Shown: positions 5,969-11,772 of the stretch, one piece after another | How the letters are laid out: every line of letters starts with the position of its first letter | Numbering within the stretch: the first letter of the stretch is position 1 | DNA from: Actinomycetota bacterium | GTDB taxonomy: Bacteria; Acidobacteriota; Blastocatellia; Chloracidobacteriales; Chloracidobacteriaceae | DNA: 11,772 nt | Assembly (NCBI GenBank): GCA_013298335.1 | Contig: JAAFHI010000039.1 | Span: forward strand, 1 to 11,772 | Direction of reading: 5' to 3' | Made by a program: the position numbers and the translations under genes | The notes under the pieces: generated by a model | Databases searched by the model: none | What the model was told of the DNA's origin: nothing | What the model saw: only the letters and a program-made list of their open reading frames with translations

Positions 5969-8554
5969 ATGAATCGTTTTCGTGTCCTGTTCGCCGCCCT
6001 CGTCGTTTTCGGTTTTCTGGTTGTTCCACTGCGCCCCCTCCCGCCCGTTCAGGCGCAGGTCCGAACCAACTACGACAAGGGTATTACCGGCCTGATGCTT
6101 CAGCTTCGAAAGTTGGGCACGATTGCGAGCGTGCTGCACATCGGCGCGCATCCCGATGACGAGGATTCCGCCCTGATTGCCCGGCTTGCCCGCGGCGACG
6201 GCGCGCGGGTCGGCTATCTTTCCCTGACGCGCGGCGAAGGCGGCCAGAATCTCATTGGCCCCGAACAGGGCGAAGCCCTCGGCGTCATCCGGACTGAAGA
6301 ACTCCTTCAGGCCCGAAAAATCGACGGTGGCGAACAGTATTTCACCCGCGCCTTCGACTTCGGCTTTTCGAAATCACGCGAGGAAGCCGCCGCGAAGTGG
6401 GGCGAAGAAATCATTCTTCAGGACATGGTGAAGGTCATCCGCGAGTTTCGCCCGCTCGTCATCGTCTCGCAGTGGGGCGGCACGCCCGCCGACGGCCACG
6501 GCCACCACCAGTTTGCCGGTTACATGACGCCGATTGCCTATCGAAAGGCCGCCGATCCGATGTGGCATCCGGAACTCGGCGCGGCGTGGCAGGCGAAAAA
6601 ACTCTACGTCAACGCCATTGTTGCTCCCCCGGAAAACAAGAATCCCGCCCTCAAGATTCCGACCGGCGTTTACGATCCGGTTCTCGGACGCACCTACTAC
6701 CAGATTGCGATGGAGGGCCGCAGCCAGCACAAGTCGCAGGAACAGGGCGCGCTCGAACCGGCGGGTGAAAAATTTTCATCAGTCAAACTCATCGAAAGCG
6801 TTGTTCCGACCGATCCCGCGACCGAAAAGACCATTTTCGACGGGTTGAATACCCGACTCACAGGGATTCCGGTCATCGCCGATGTAAATGGAAAAGACAT
6901 TTCGAGGGAACTGGAAAGCGCTGCCAACACGATTGGATTACTGTCGGCAAATCTTTCCATCAATCAGTTTAACCTTGGGCCGGATCAGTTTCACGGGACC
7001 ACAAAAAGAATCTTCACTGAAGAGCCCGTCCTTGCGCTTCTCCAAGGATTCAAGGCAATCTCCTCGGCCATCACAAAACTTGATCCTTCTGGGAATCAGG
7101 ATGCCTTGAACCTATTGCTCCGAAAACAGCGTGAGGTTCAGGAAATCCTGCGTGGTTTACTTGGCGTGGAACTGGAAACGTTCTCAAATCGGGAAACCAT
7201 CGTGGCAGGAGAAGACGTCACCATTCGAGGACAGGTTTTCATCCCTGATTGGTCCCCAGTCAAAGGTCAGAAAATGACTCTGTTGAATCAACCCGAGGCG
7301 AAATTCGAGGGGACGGGTTTCAATGCGGTCAGTCGGTTGGAAATTCCCTCGAACTGGGAACCTGAAAGCCGCTCTCAGGCTTTTTCTCCCAGCCCGTTTT
7401 CTTCATCCGGAATTCGAGTTGATTATTCGCTTGCTACCGGTGAATTCCCTTTGTCAACGTCTCGACAGGTTGAATTTCGGATTGCCGATCCCGTTCGTGG
7501 AGAAATTCGCCGCGTTCTCGATGTTGTCCCGGCGCTTTCCGTCAAAATCGACCAAAAGCTCATACTGGCTTCAAAATCATCCAGCTCAAGTACCCAGCGT
7601 GTCGTTGTGACCGTCGATTCCAATTCCCAAAAGGAACAAAAAGGCATCGCGAAGTTGAGCGTTCCGAACGGCTGGCAAGTCACCCCGAACGAAATTCCCT
7701 TCACGCTCCCACCTAGCGGACGCGTCACCGCTGACTTTTCCGTGGCAGTTCCGGAAAACGCGCCCTCGGGCGAATACAAATTCAGTGCTGCGGCCACTGC
7801 CGGCGAACGAGTCTACAACCAGGAAATGCAGGTGATTTCCTATCCTCATATCCAGACGCACCGGTTGTACCGTCCCGCTGAAACGAAAGTTCAGGTTGCA
7901 GACGTGAAGGTTGCTCCCGTAAAGGTCGGGTATGTGATGGGGAGCGGCGATCTGGTCCCGCAGGCCATCGAGCGACTCGGCCTTCCGGTCAAACTTCTGG
8001 ATGATCAAACGCTTTCAACCGGTGATTTGAATGCGTTCGATGTCATCGTCGTGGGTATCCGCGCTTCGCAGGTCAGGCCCGACTTCGTGGCGAACAACCG
8101 CCGTCTGCTCGACTGGGTCAATCAGGGTGGAACACTCATTGTTCAGTATCAGCGTCCCGACTATGTTCAGAACGGCATCGCTCCGTTCCCCGCGACGATG
8201 TTCACCCGGACGACCGACGAAAACGCCACGGTCACCATTCTCGAACCGAAACATCCGGCCTTCAATTTCCCAAACGTCATTTCCGAAGTGGATTGGGCCG
8301 GATGGGTTCAGGAACGCTCGTTGTACGACTTCACGACGTTCGATTCGCGCTACACGCCGCTCCTCGAAAGCCACGACGCTGGTGAAGTTCCCCACAATGG
8401 CGGGGAGCTTTACGCCCGGATTGGTCGTGGACATTACGTTTACACGTCGTACGCTTGGTTTCGGCAGTTACCCGCGGGTGTTCCCGGCGCGTATCGCCTT
8501 TTCGCCAATTTATTGAGCTTGCCCAAGGCGGACGAGAAATCTTCCGGGAAATAA
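5969..8554 (+). CDS. Exported PIG-L family deacetylase with NEW3-like and GATase1-like C-terminal domains
   Basis: The protein has 861 residues. It begins with a signal peptide (hydrophobic 6-20, likely cleavage VQA|Q after A29), so it should act in the periplasm or outside the cell. A PIG-L deacetylase domain follows (about 50-300), with zinc motif AHPDDED (60-66), TRGEGGQN (88-95) and a second histidine motif DGHGHH (175-180). It probably removes acetyl groups from an N-acetylated sugar or glycoconjugate; the substrate is unknown. Beta-rich regions come next: one near 400-500 and an NPCBM-associated NEW3-like domain near 505-620. From about 650 to the end is a flavodoxin/GATase1-like domain with FDVIVVGIRAS and RLLDWVNQGGTLIVQY. 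ATG at 5969 gives the signal peptide directly; the ribosome site is weak (GAAG). GC is clearly lower in the middle of the gene. It is not BshB. Confidence 0.9.
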   Translation: MNRFRVLFAALVVFGFLVVPLRPLPPVQAQVRTNYDKGITGLMLQLRKLGTIASVLHIGAHPDDEDSALIARLARGDGARVGYLSLTRGEGGQNLIGPEQGEALGVIRTEELLQARKIDGGEQYFTRAFDFGFSKSREEAAAKWGEEIILQDMVKVIREFRPLVIVSQWGGTPADGHGHHQFAGYMTPIAYRKAADPMWHPELGAAWQAKKLYVNAIVAPPENKNPALKIPTGVYDPVLGRTYYQIAMEGRSQHKSQEQGALEPAGEKFSSVKLIESVVPTDPATEKTIFDGLNTRLTGIPVIADVNGKDISRELESAANTIGLLSANLSINQFNLGPDQFHGTTKRIFTEEPVLALLQGFKAISSAITKLDPSGNQDALNLLLRKQREVQEILRGLLGVELETFSNRETIVAGEDVTIRGQVFIPDWSPVKGQKMTLLNQPEAKFEGTGFNAVSRLEIPSNWEPESRSQAFSPSPFSSSGIRVDYSLATGEFPLSTSRQVEFRIADPVRGEIRRVLDVVPALSVKIDQKLILASKSSSSSTQRVVVTVDSNSQKEQKGIAKLSVPNGWQVTPNEIPFTLPPSGRVTADFSVAVPENAPSGEYKFSAAATAGERVYNQEMQVISYPHIQTHRLYRPAETKVQVADVKVAPVKVGYVMGSGDLVPQAIERLGLPVKLLDDQTLSTGDLNAFDVIVVGIRASQVRPDFVANNRRLLDWVNQGGTLIVQYQRPDYVQNGIAPFPATMFTRTTDENATVTILEPKHPAFNFPNVISEVDWAGWVQERSLYDFTTFDSRYTPLLESHDAGEVPHNGGELYARIGRGHYVYTSYAWFRQLPAGVPGAYRLFANLLSLPKADEKSSGK

Positions 8555-8593
8555 TCCCGTGACTCCGTTACTCCCCGAAGCCGCATTCAATTT

Positions 8594-8625
8594 CTTTGCG
8601 CCTTCGTGTCTTTGTGCCTTTGCGT
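8594..8625. repeat. Four tandem octamers upstream of the PhzF gene
   Basis: CTTTGCGC, CTTCGTGT, CTTTGTGC and CTTTGCGT follow one another without gaps (consensus CTTTGYGY). The array ends 19 bp before the PhzF start, just upstream of its AAAAAAAGGAA ribosome site. It looks like one of the low-complexity intergenic repeat families scattered through many environmental bacterial genomes; that comparison is from memory and not searched. The open frame running through it from a GTG at 8606 is probably not translated. Confidence 0.7.
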
Positions 8626-8644
8626 TCAGAAAAAAAGGAATCCG

Positions 8645-9439
8645 ATGAAACTCCAAATTACGACGGTTGATGCTTTTACCAGAGAACAATTCGGGGGAAA
8701 CCCCGCTGCTGTCTGCGTCCTTGACGCTCCCCTTGATGAAGCGGTCATGCAAAAAATCGCCATGGAAATGAACCTTTCCGAGACGGCCTTTCTGCATCCC
8801 GAAGCGGAAGGCTGGCGGTTGCGATGGTTCACGCCCGAAGCCGAAGTTCAACTGTGCGGACACGCGACCCTCGCCAGCGCCCATACCCTGTGGGAGCGCG
8901 GCGTGGTCGCTCCCGAAGATGTCATTACCTTTCATACCTTCAGCGGAAACCTGATTTGCTCCCGTCGTGAAGATGGAAAGATTCGGATGGATTTCCCGGC
9001 CCGTAAAACCGAAGTCGAGGTCGTGCCGACCGAGTTCTTTGCCGCGCTCGGCGTGACTCCGGTCTTTGTGGGCGTGAGCGAGTCGAACTACCTGGTCGAA
9101 GTCGAGAATGAGGACACCCTTCGGTCGCTGGTTCCCGATCTCCGCCTGCTTGCGTCGTTGCCTTTGTGGGGGACGATTGTCACGAGCCGCTCGGCTTCGC
9201 CCGACTATGATTTCGTCTCGCGGTTTTTCGCCCCGGCCAAAGGCGTCGGAGAAGACCCGGTGACCGGCTCCGCGCACTGTACGCTCGCCCCCTACTGGAG
9301 CCTCAAGCTCGGCAAGCTCCAGATGACGGGATTTCAGGCTTCAAAAAGGGGCGGAGTCGTTGGCGTGGAGGATGCCGGCGAACGGGTTGTGCTTCTTGGG
9401 GATGCGGTGACAGTTCTGCGGGGGGAATTTACTTTCTAA
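8645..9439 (+). CDS. PhzF family isomerase/epimerase
   Basis: This 264-residue protein belongs to the PhzF family, which includes the phenazine isomerase PhzF, E. coli YddE and human MAWBP, and shares the diaminopimelate-epimerase fold. Seen are the N-terminal DAFTREQFGGNPAAV (9-23), catalytic Glu46 in NLSETAFL, the motif QLCGHATLASAH (69-80) and the second-domain signature GEDPVTGSAH starting at residue 202 (D204). The key acid of the family is therefore present and it should be an active isomerase. The substrate is unknown: no other phenazine gene is nearby, so phenazine synthesis is not supported. ATG at 8645 is preceded by AAAAAAAGGAA at good spacing; the GTG at 8606 falls inside a repeat. 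It is the last gene of the plus-strand run, ending at a strong terminator. Confidence 0.95.
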   Translation: MKLQITTVDAFTREQFGGNPAAVCVLDAPLDEAVMQKIAMEMNLSETAFLHPEAEGWRLRWFTPEAEVQLCGHATLASAHTLWERGVVAPEDVITFHTFSGNLICSRREDGKIRMDFPARKTEVEVVPTEFFAALGVTPVFVGVSESNYLVEVENEDTLRSLVPDLRLLASLPLWGTIVTSRSASPDYDFVSRFFAPAKGVGEDPVTGSAHCTLAPYWSLKLGKLQMTGFQASKRGGVVGVEDAGERVVLLGDAVTVLRGEFTF

Positions 9440-9459
9440 CCCCACGGAGAAAATTGAAA

Positions 9460-9496
9460 AAAAGAAGGGGAGGTCGGACTGGCCTCCCCTTCTTTT
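9460..9496. terminator. Bidirectional intrinsic terminator between phzF-like gene and G1PDH gene
   Basis: AAAAGAAGGGGAGG (9460-9473) and CCTCCCCTTCTTTT (9483-9496) form a perfect 14-bp stem with a 9-nt loop. The plus transcript ends in TTCTTTT and the minus transcript in TTCTTTTTTTC, so both directions have a U-rich tail. It ends the plus-strand run of six genes and also the G1PDH gene, whose TAA stop (9497-9495) overlaps the arm of the stem. Confidence 0.95.
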
Positions 9497-10547
9497 ATGC
9501 CGTGAAGCACCGTTTGAGGAAAACGTCCTCTTCGATCAGGTGCGAAATGTCGGGAAGCCAGTCCCGGACGGAAAGAATCGTGTAGAAATCGCCCTTGACC
9601 GACGGGGCCAGCGCCGCGGCTTTCAACCATTCGGCCTTTGAAAATGGATCGGCGGCAACCGTTTCCCAGAATTTTGCCTTGACGAAGAGATCGGCAATGG
9701 AGCGAACCGCCCCGTTGCCTTGCAAACAGGCCATGAGATAGGTCGCCACGCCAACCTGAAGGCCATGCAGGCGCGGTCGGTCGGTGATTGAATCCAGCGC
9801 GTGCGATAAAAGGTGTTCGCTGCCACTGGCCGGACGCGACGATCCCGCCACTTCCATGGCGATTCCATTGAGCATCAGGGCCGTTCCGAGCAGGCGAACG
9901 CCCTCGGCGTCGTGGCCTGGTCGGGCCAGAAACTGGTAGACGGTTGCATCGGAGAGCAACGCCGCGAAGTCGTTCACTGGTTCGCCTTTGGCGTGAAATG
10001 CCAGTTTCCAGTCGGCGACCGCCGTGATTTTGGCCACCAGATCGCCCACGCCGGAACACCAGAGTTCAATCGGCGCTTCGAGCACCGTCTCCGTGTCAAT
10101 AATGACGGCATCCGGAAGCCGGGTATGGAGCGAGCGTCGTCGGCCATTCAGTACGAGACTGGCCTGTGGCGAGCAAAATCCATCATTCGAAAGCGAGGTC
10201 GGCACCGCGTAGTAGGGCAGGTTCATTGCCGATGCGACATACTTGGCGACATCCAGCGCCTTTCCGCCGCCGAGTCCGATGATGGCCTGGGTTCTGGCCG
10301 GGATATTCGCGAGGATGTCGGTTGCAAATTCGAGGCGATTGTCCGCCACGGCGCTACCGCCGATTTCCGAAATCCCGTTTTCATGGAAACCCATTCGAAC
10401 TTTTTCGAGGATATCCGCCCGGATTCCCTGACTTGATGCCAGAAAGATCTTCGTGTGACGCGCTCGCGCCAGGTAGAGGCCGAGCCGTCTGAGGGCTCCC
10501 GGCTTAATTCGAACAATTTCCGGGATTTGGATCATGGCGCGCTGCAT
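9495..10547 (-). CDS. sn-glycerol-1-phosphate dehydrogenase (AraM/EgsA family)
   Basis: This enzyme reduces dihydroxyacetone phosphate to sn-glycerol-1-phosphate with NAD(P)H and a metal ion (zinc in archaeal EgsA, nickel reported in B. subtilis AraM). The 350-residue protein shows the nucleotide-binding GLGGGKALDVAKY (91-103) and PTSLSNDGFCSPQAS (116-130). Probable metal ligands are D169 in GVGDL, H245 in GSEHLLSH and H261 in LHGLQVG. The SNDGFCSP and GDL..K.TAV.DW patterns point to the G1PDH branch rather than to ordinary glycerol or alcohol dehydrogenases. ATG at 10547 has GGAG nine bases upstream; the internal ATG at 10535 lacks one. No partner prenyltransferase (PcrB/GGGPS) is in the window, so the fate of the product is unknown. 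It is divergent from parA. Confidence 0.9.
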   Translation of the reverse strand: MQRAMIQIPEIVRIKPGALRRLGLYLARARHTKIFLASSQGIRADILEKVRMGFHENGISEIGGSAVADNRLEFATDILANIPARTQAIIGLGGGKALDVAKYVASAMNLPYYAVPTSLSNDGFCSPQASLVLNGRRRSLHTRLPDAVIIDTETVLEAPIELWCSGVGDLVAKITAVADWKLAFHAKGEPVNDFAALLSDATVYQFLARPGHDAEGVRLLGTALMLNGIAMEVAGSSRPASGSEHLLSHALDSITDRPRLHGLQVGVATYLMACLQGNGAVRSIADLFVKAKFWETVAADPFSKAEWLKAAALAPSVKGDFYTILSVRDWLPDISHLIEEDVFLKRCFTA

Positions 10548-10677
10548 GGGGTGGAATCTCCACTGCTGAACGGTTCGTTTCGAGGCTGATTGAGTCTGTC
10601 GAGCGAGAATATGCGCTCTTCTCGGGTTTGGCTATGCAGTCGCGTCTTTGAAATCACCGGTTTCCCAGAGTTCGTGC

Positions 10678-10696
10678 TTGCGGTGGCTTTCCGCAA
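10678..10696. promoter_or_regulatory. Inverted repeat in the G1PDH-parA divergent region
   Basis: TTGCGG and CCGCAA form perfect 6-bp arms 7 bases apart, about 50 bp upstream of the parA ATG. GCGGT and ACCGC overlap it in a shifted pairing. It could be an operator for ParA or ParB autoregulation, but it does not resemble the classic parS site. A second weak pair, CGAGAA (10604-10609) and TTCTCG (10619-10624), lies nearer to the G1PDH gene. Both may be chance. Confidence 0.25.
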
Positions 10697-10746
10697 CCGC
10701 TTAATCTTGTCCGCACTTCATTTTTCACTCTCTCAAACTCACCGAA

Positions 10747-11520
10747 ATGATTCTGGCGATTTTCAATCAATCCGGCGGTGTCGGAAAGACATCGCTCACG
10801 CGCGATTTGGGCTACGAGTTGGGAACGCTCGGAAAGCGGGTTCTGCTCGTCGATGCCGATCCTCAAGGCACATTGGGGAGTTTTTACGGTCTGTCGCCCG
10901 CGGAGCGTCCCCGATCTGACATGTTCTGGACGACCGTCTGCACCACGACCGATGATGCGCTCCCCACCATCCTCCCGACGAAATTCGGCGTCGATATCGG
11001 GCTTGCCAACCGGTTTCTCATCGGGGATGAACTGGCCCTGATGCAGCAGCAGGACCCGGCCCGGTTGCTCAATGTACTGGATGCGGTCTCCGAGAAGTAC
11101 GACTGGGTCATCTTCGACTGCCCGCCGAAAATCTCCGAAATCACGCTGCAAATCCTCCTCGCCGCCGAGCGGTTGCTCGTTCCGGTTCAAACCGAGGCGA
11201 AGTCGGTTGAAAGTTTTGCCGAAGTCCAGCTCGAAATTGCCAAGGCGCAGCGGCGGCGAAAGAATCTCAGGCTCTCCCCGCTCGACATCTTCGGGGTTGT
11301 CCCGACGCTCTTCAATCCACGGCTGATTCTTCATCGGCATCATTTCGAGGAGCTTTCAAAGCAGATTTGTCCCTCCTTCGGGTTTGCGGTCCATGCCCCG
11401 GTCCGTGACTACATCAGTGTCTCGGAAGCGGGGACCCGGCGCATGCCGTTGAAGCTGTATGCCCCGAAATGCCCGGCAAATCAGGATGTTACGGCTTTGG
11501 CAAGGCAATTGCTTAAGTAG
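10747..11520 (+). CDS. parA: ParA family ATPase, variant lacking the signature lysine
   Basis: ParA ATPases move or position DNA bound by ParB. This 257-residue protein is the short form with no N-terminal helix-turn-helix. The Walker A region reads NQSGGVGKTS (7-16): the catalytic-loop lysine K14 is present, but the signature lysine of the deviant Walker A motif (KGGxGKT) is replaced by Ser9. VDADPQG (35-41) and the Walker B VIFDCPP (121-127, D124) are intact. Similar NQSGG forms occur, from memory, in ParA proteins of cyanobacteria and their plasmids. The ATG at 10747 has no Shine-Dalgarno sequence. It is followed after 33 bp by parB. The neighbours are not the gidA/gidB genes usual for chromosomal par loci near oriC, so a secondary replicon or an accessory role is possible. 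Confidence 0.92.
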   Translation: MILAIFNQSGGVGKTSLTRDLGYELGTLGKRVLLVDADPQGTLGSFYGLSPAERPRSDMFWTTVCTTTDDALPTILPTKFGVDIGLANRFLIGDELALMQQQDPARLLNVLDAVSEKYDWVIFDCPPKISEITLQILLAAERLLVPVQTEAKSVESFAEVQLEIAKAQRRRKNLRLSPLDIFGVVPTLFNPRLILHRHHFEELSKQICPSFGFAVHAPVRDYISVSEAGTRRMPLKLYAPKCPANQDVTALARQLLK

Positions 11521-11553
11521 TCAGCGTTGTCTCTATCCCGCAAGGAGTTTTCA

Positions 11554-11772
11554 ATGGCCAAGATGAAGAATTTTTCTGATGTCGCAACGTTGTCGAAGGA
11601 ACGGCTCTCGGCACTCGCCGAACACATTACTTCGGAATACGGTGAATCCGGGGCCAACGCCCAGGTTCGTGTCATTGATGTCGAGGTCGGCAAGGTCCAG
11701 CCGAATCCGTTTCAACCACGCAAAGTTTATGACGCCGATGCGCTCGGTGATCTGGCGTCATCCATTCAGCAG
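11554..11772 (+). CDS. parB: ParB family DNA-binding partition protein, N-terminal part (runs off window)
   Basis: Seventy-three codons are visible before the window ends. The start ATG at 11554 has a good ribosome site AAGGAG (11542-11547) six bases upstream. After a charged N-terminus of about 45 residues, the sequence enters the classic ParB/Srx beginning: VGKVQPNPFQPRKVY followed by a helix with LGDLASSIQQ. In ParB this domain binds and hydrolyses CTP. The CTP-binding GERR-type motif, the helix-turn-helix and the dimerisation domain lie beyond the edge. The gene is clearly coupled to parA. By the N-terminus alone it could also be a ParB-like nuclease or regulator, but the adjacent parA favours partition. 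Confidence 0.88.
   Translation, partial: MAKMKNFSDVATLSKERLSALAEHITSEYGESGANAQVRVIDVEVGKVQPNPFQPRKVYDADALGDLASSIQQ

Noticed and set aside
8545..8559. CGGGA/TCCCG hairpin around the PIG-L stop codon as a terminator
   Set aside because: Only five base pairs and no T-run follow; too weak to call.
8606..8644. GTG start 39 bp upstream for the PhzF protein
   Set aside because: It lies within the octamer repeat; the ATG at 8645 has a good ribosome site and gives the conserved N-terminus.
8645..9439. Phenazine biosynthesis function for the PhzF-family gene
   Set aside because: No other phz gene is present, and the PhzF family is broad and mostly of unknown substrate.
10548..10746. parS centromere site near parAB
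   Set aside because: I looked for a TGTTNCACGTGAAACA-like palindrome here and in the rest of the window and did not see one; the inverted repeats present do not resemble it.

Overview
The window reads as ordinary bacterial chromosome of moderately high GC, about 57-60% by eye. The gene set fits an Acidobacteriota-like genome, perhaps Blastocatellia: a Ser/Thr kinase carrying a zinc ribbon, bacillithiol genes in a Gram-negative-looking context, a large exported PIG-L deacetylase, DUF1350, and bacterial glycerol-1-phosphate dehydrogenase. This placement is an inference from gene content and has not been tested by phylogeny.

Layout. The left edge (1-264, +) holds the 3' end of an unrecognised gene. 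It meets a convergent Ser/Thr kinase gene (2140-374, -) across a very strong 41-bp inverted repeat at 263-368. From the divergent region 2141-2382 a run of six plus-strand genes begins: msrB (2383-2793), bshB1 (2801-3523), bshA (3657-4805), a DUF1350 alpha/beta-hydrolase-like gene (4904-5866), an exported multidomain PIG-L deacetylase (5969-8554) and a PhzF-family isomerase (8645-9439). The run ends at a textbook bidirectional terminator (9460-9496) shared with the convergent sn-glycerol-1-phosphate dehydrogenase gene (10547-9495, -). A second divergent region (10548-10746) leads to parA (10747-11520) and the start of parB (11554 to the window edge).

How the genes work together. BshA and BshB1 catalyse the first two steps of bacillithiol synthesis: coupling of GlcNAc to malate, then deacetylation. 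MsrB repairs oxidised methionine and sits 7 bp upstream of bshB1, so the start of the run is a redox-defence unit. The third bacillithiol enzyme, BshC, is not in the window. What DUF1350, the exported PIG-L protein and PhzF contribute is unknown. The kinase is transcribed away from msrB and could share its control region. G1PDH supplies sn-glycerol-1-phosphate, the glycerol stereoisomer used in archaeal lipids. ParA/ParB is a DNA-segregation pair whose ParA belongs to a subgroup lacking the usual signature lysine.

The least explained material is in the spacers. Three of them (263-368, 3524-3648, 8594-8625) hold tandem arrays of 7-10 nt units, and two of these are folded back as inverted repeats. 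Other spacers carry an 11-bp hairpin (4836-4882) and a 22-bp palindrome (5897-5918). I saw no tRNA, rRNA, CRISPR array, insertion sequence or phage gene.
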